DNA of 64,000 bases from contig JAMPIV010000584.1 in the NCBI GenBank assembly GCA_024509875.1, forward strand, positions 1,426,001-1,490,000. Reading direction: 5' to 3'. Positions 63,598-64,000 of this stretch are shown here, in pieces. Below the pieces are notes generated by a model, which did not search any database, was not told the DNA's origin, and saw only the letters and a list, made by a program, of their open reading frames with translations. Source of the DNA: Oreohelix idahoensis (lineage: Eukaryota; Mollusca; Gastropoda; Stylommatophora; Oreohelicidae). The translations under genes and the position numbers were made by a program. The first letter of the stretch is position 1; every line of letters starts with the position of its first letter.

Positions 63598-63615
63598 CCG
63601 ATAGACGAGACCCCA
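63598..63615 (-). promoter_or_regulatory. Primer binding site, tRNA-Pro-like
   Basis: Two bases inside the LTR the minus strand reads TGGGGTCTCGTCTATCGG. The first 12 bases match the complement of an animal tRNA-Pro 3' end (from memory) at 11 positions. The same TGGGGTCTCGT start occurs at 23429 and 51422. Confidence 0.7.
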
Positions 63616-63617
63616 TT

Positions 63618-64000
63618 TGTCGTAGATTTTTTATCGGAGAATTAAGACTTGGGTTGGTCCCTTCTGAATAGATTAGAATAAGTGATAGTCAAAGTGAGAA
63701 GTAGTAATAGCAATAGATTTCCACGAGTGAGATGGTAGAAATGTGATAGAGGCTGTCTCTGAAATCAAGAAAATCTTCTCTCTTTCACCTATCTTCTACG
63801 ACAGATTTAGATTGAGTCAGACAGTCTGCAAACATATATATGAAATATACATATATCCACTCACATACATCTACACATAAGACGACAGTTAGACGTACAG
63901 ATGTGGGAAAAACTCTAACAATGATTATATGAATAGTTTGGGAAAACGAACTGACCGACACGCTGGAATAAATTTTATGAGTAGTTTATTTATCAAGACT
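63618..64000 (-). repeat. 5' LTR of the third element, partial
   Basis: It starts TGTCGTAG at the primer-site side and continues past the window end. The last bases (ATTTTATGAGTAGTTTATTTATC) resemble ATTTTATGATCAATAAAC near 59860, consistent with this being the same LTR as the one ending at 59884. Confidence 0.7.

Overview
The window is AT-rich animal DNA packed with nested transposable elements. I found no host protein-coding gene, no rRNA and no intact tRNA. Clues to the organism are Gmr1-type Ty3/gypsy LTR retrotransposons, RTE-like and I-like non-LTR elements, a Tc1/mariner element, hAT-type MITEs and long (TA)n tracts. They suggest a large repeat-rich invertebrate genome, possibly a mollusc, but the species cannot be fixed from sequence alone.

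Layout. 1-3618: unassigned DNA with a (TA)92 tract and a hAT-like MITE. 3619-15202: a minus-strand solo LTR (TSD AAGAA), split by a complete 9.3-kb minus-strand LTR retrotransposon at 5151-14451 (TSD CTGCC). That element has gag, protease, integrase and RT-RNase H in this order and LTRs that are almost identical. 16.6-22.1 kb: a decayed I-superfamily non-LTR element with zinc-knuckle ORF1 and endonuclease-RT-RNase H ORF2. 22.7-23.7 kb: a hAT MITE with an 8-bp TSD, a G31 tract and an LTR-PBS fragment.

24629-49697: a tandem LTR-internal-LTR-internal-LTR array of one Gmr1-type family, in which two nearly identical internal regions share the middle LTR. LTR1 carries a 5'-truncated RTE insertion. 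Copy 2 is split 20 codons into gag by an 8.1-kb LTR element (34915-43014, TSD CATG) that encodes only a 623-aa coiled-coil Gag-like protein and stops at the first residues of a protease domain. 50.4-51.7 kb: a gag-PBS-LTR fragment of a related family. 55986 to beyond the window end: a third Gmr1-type element with gag-PR-INT but no RT or RNase H. One of its LTRs is broken by an RTE 3' fragment, and a Tc1-like element (56786-58311) sits inside the (TA)n tract behind that fragment.

How it works together. Every element is a retroelement or DNA transposon, and each is defective in at least one frame. The value of the window lies in the readable insertion history (clean TSDs, nested order), in the integrase-before-RT pol order seen in the two families that retain RT and consistent with the third, in tRNA-Pro-like primer binding sites shared by three families, and in the young Gag-only element, which must depend on proteins supplied in trans. 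Clade names rest on motif reading by eye; no search was run.
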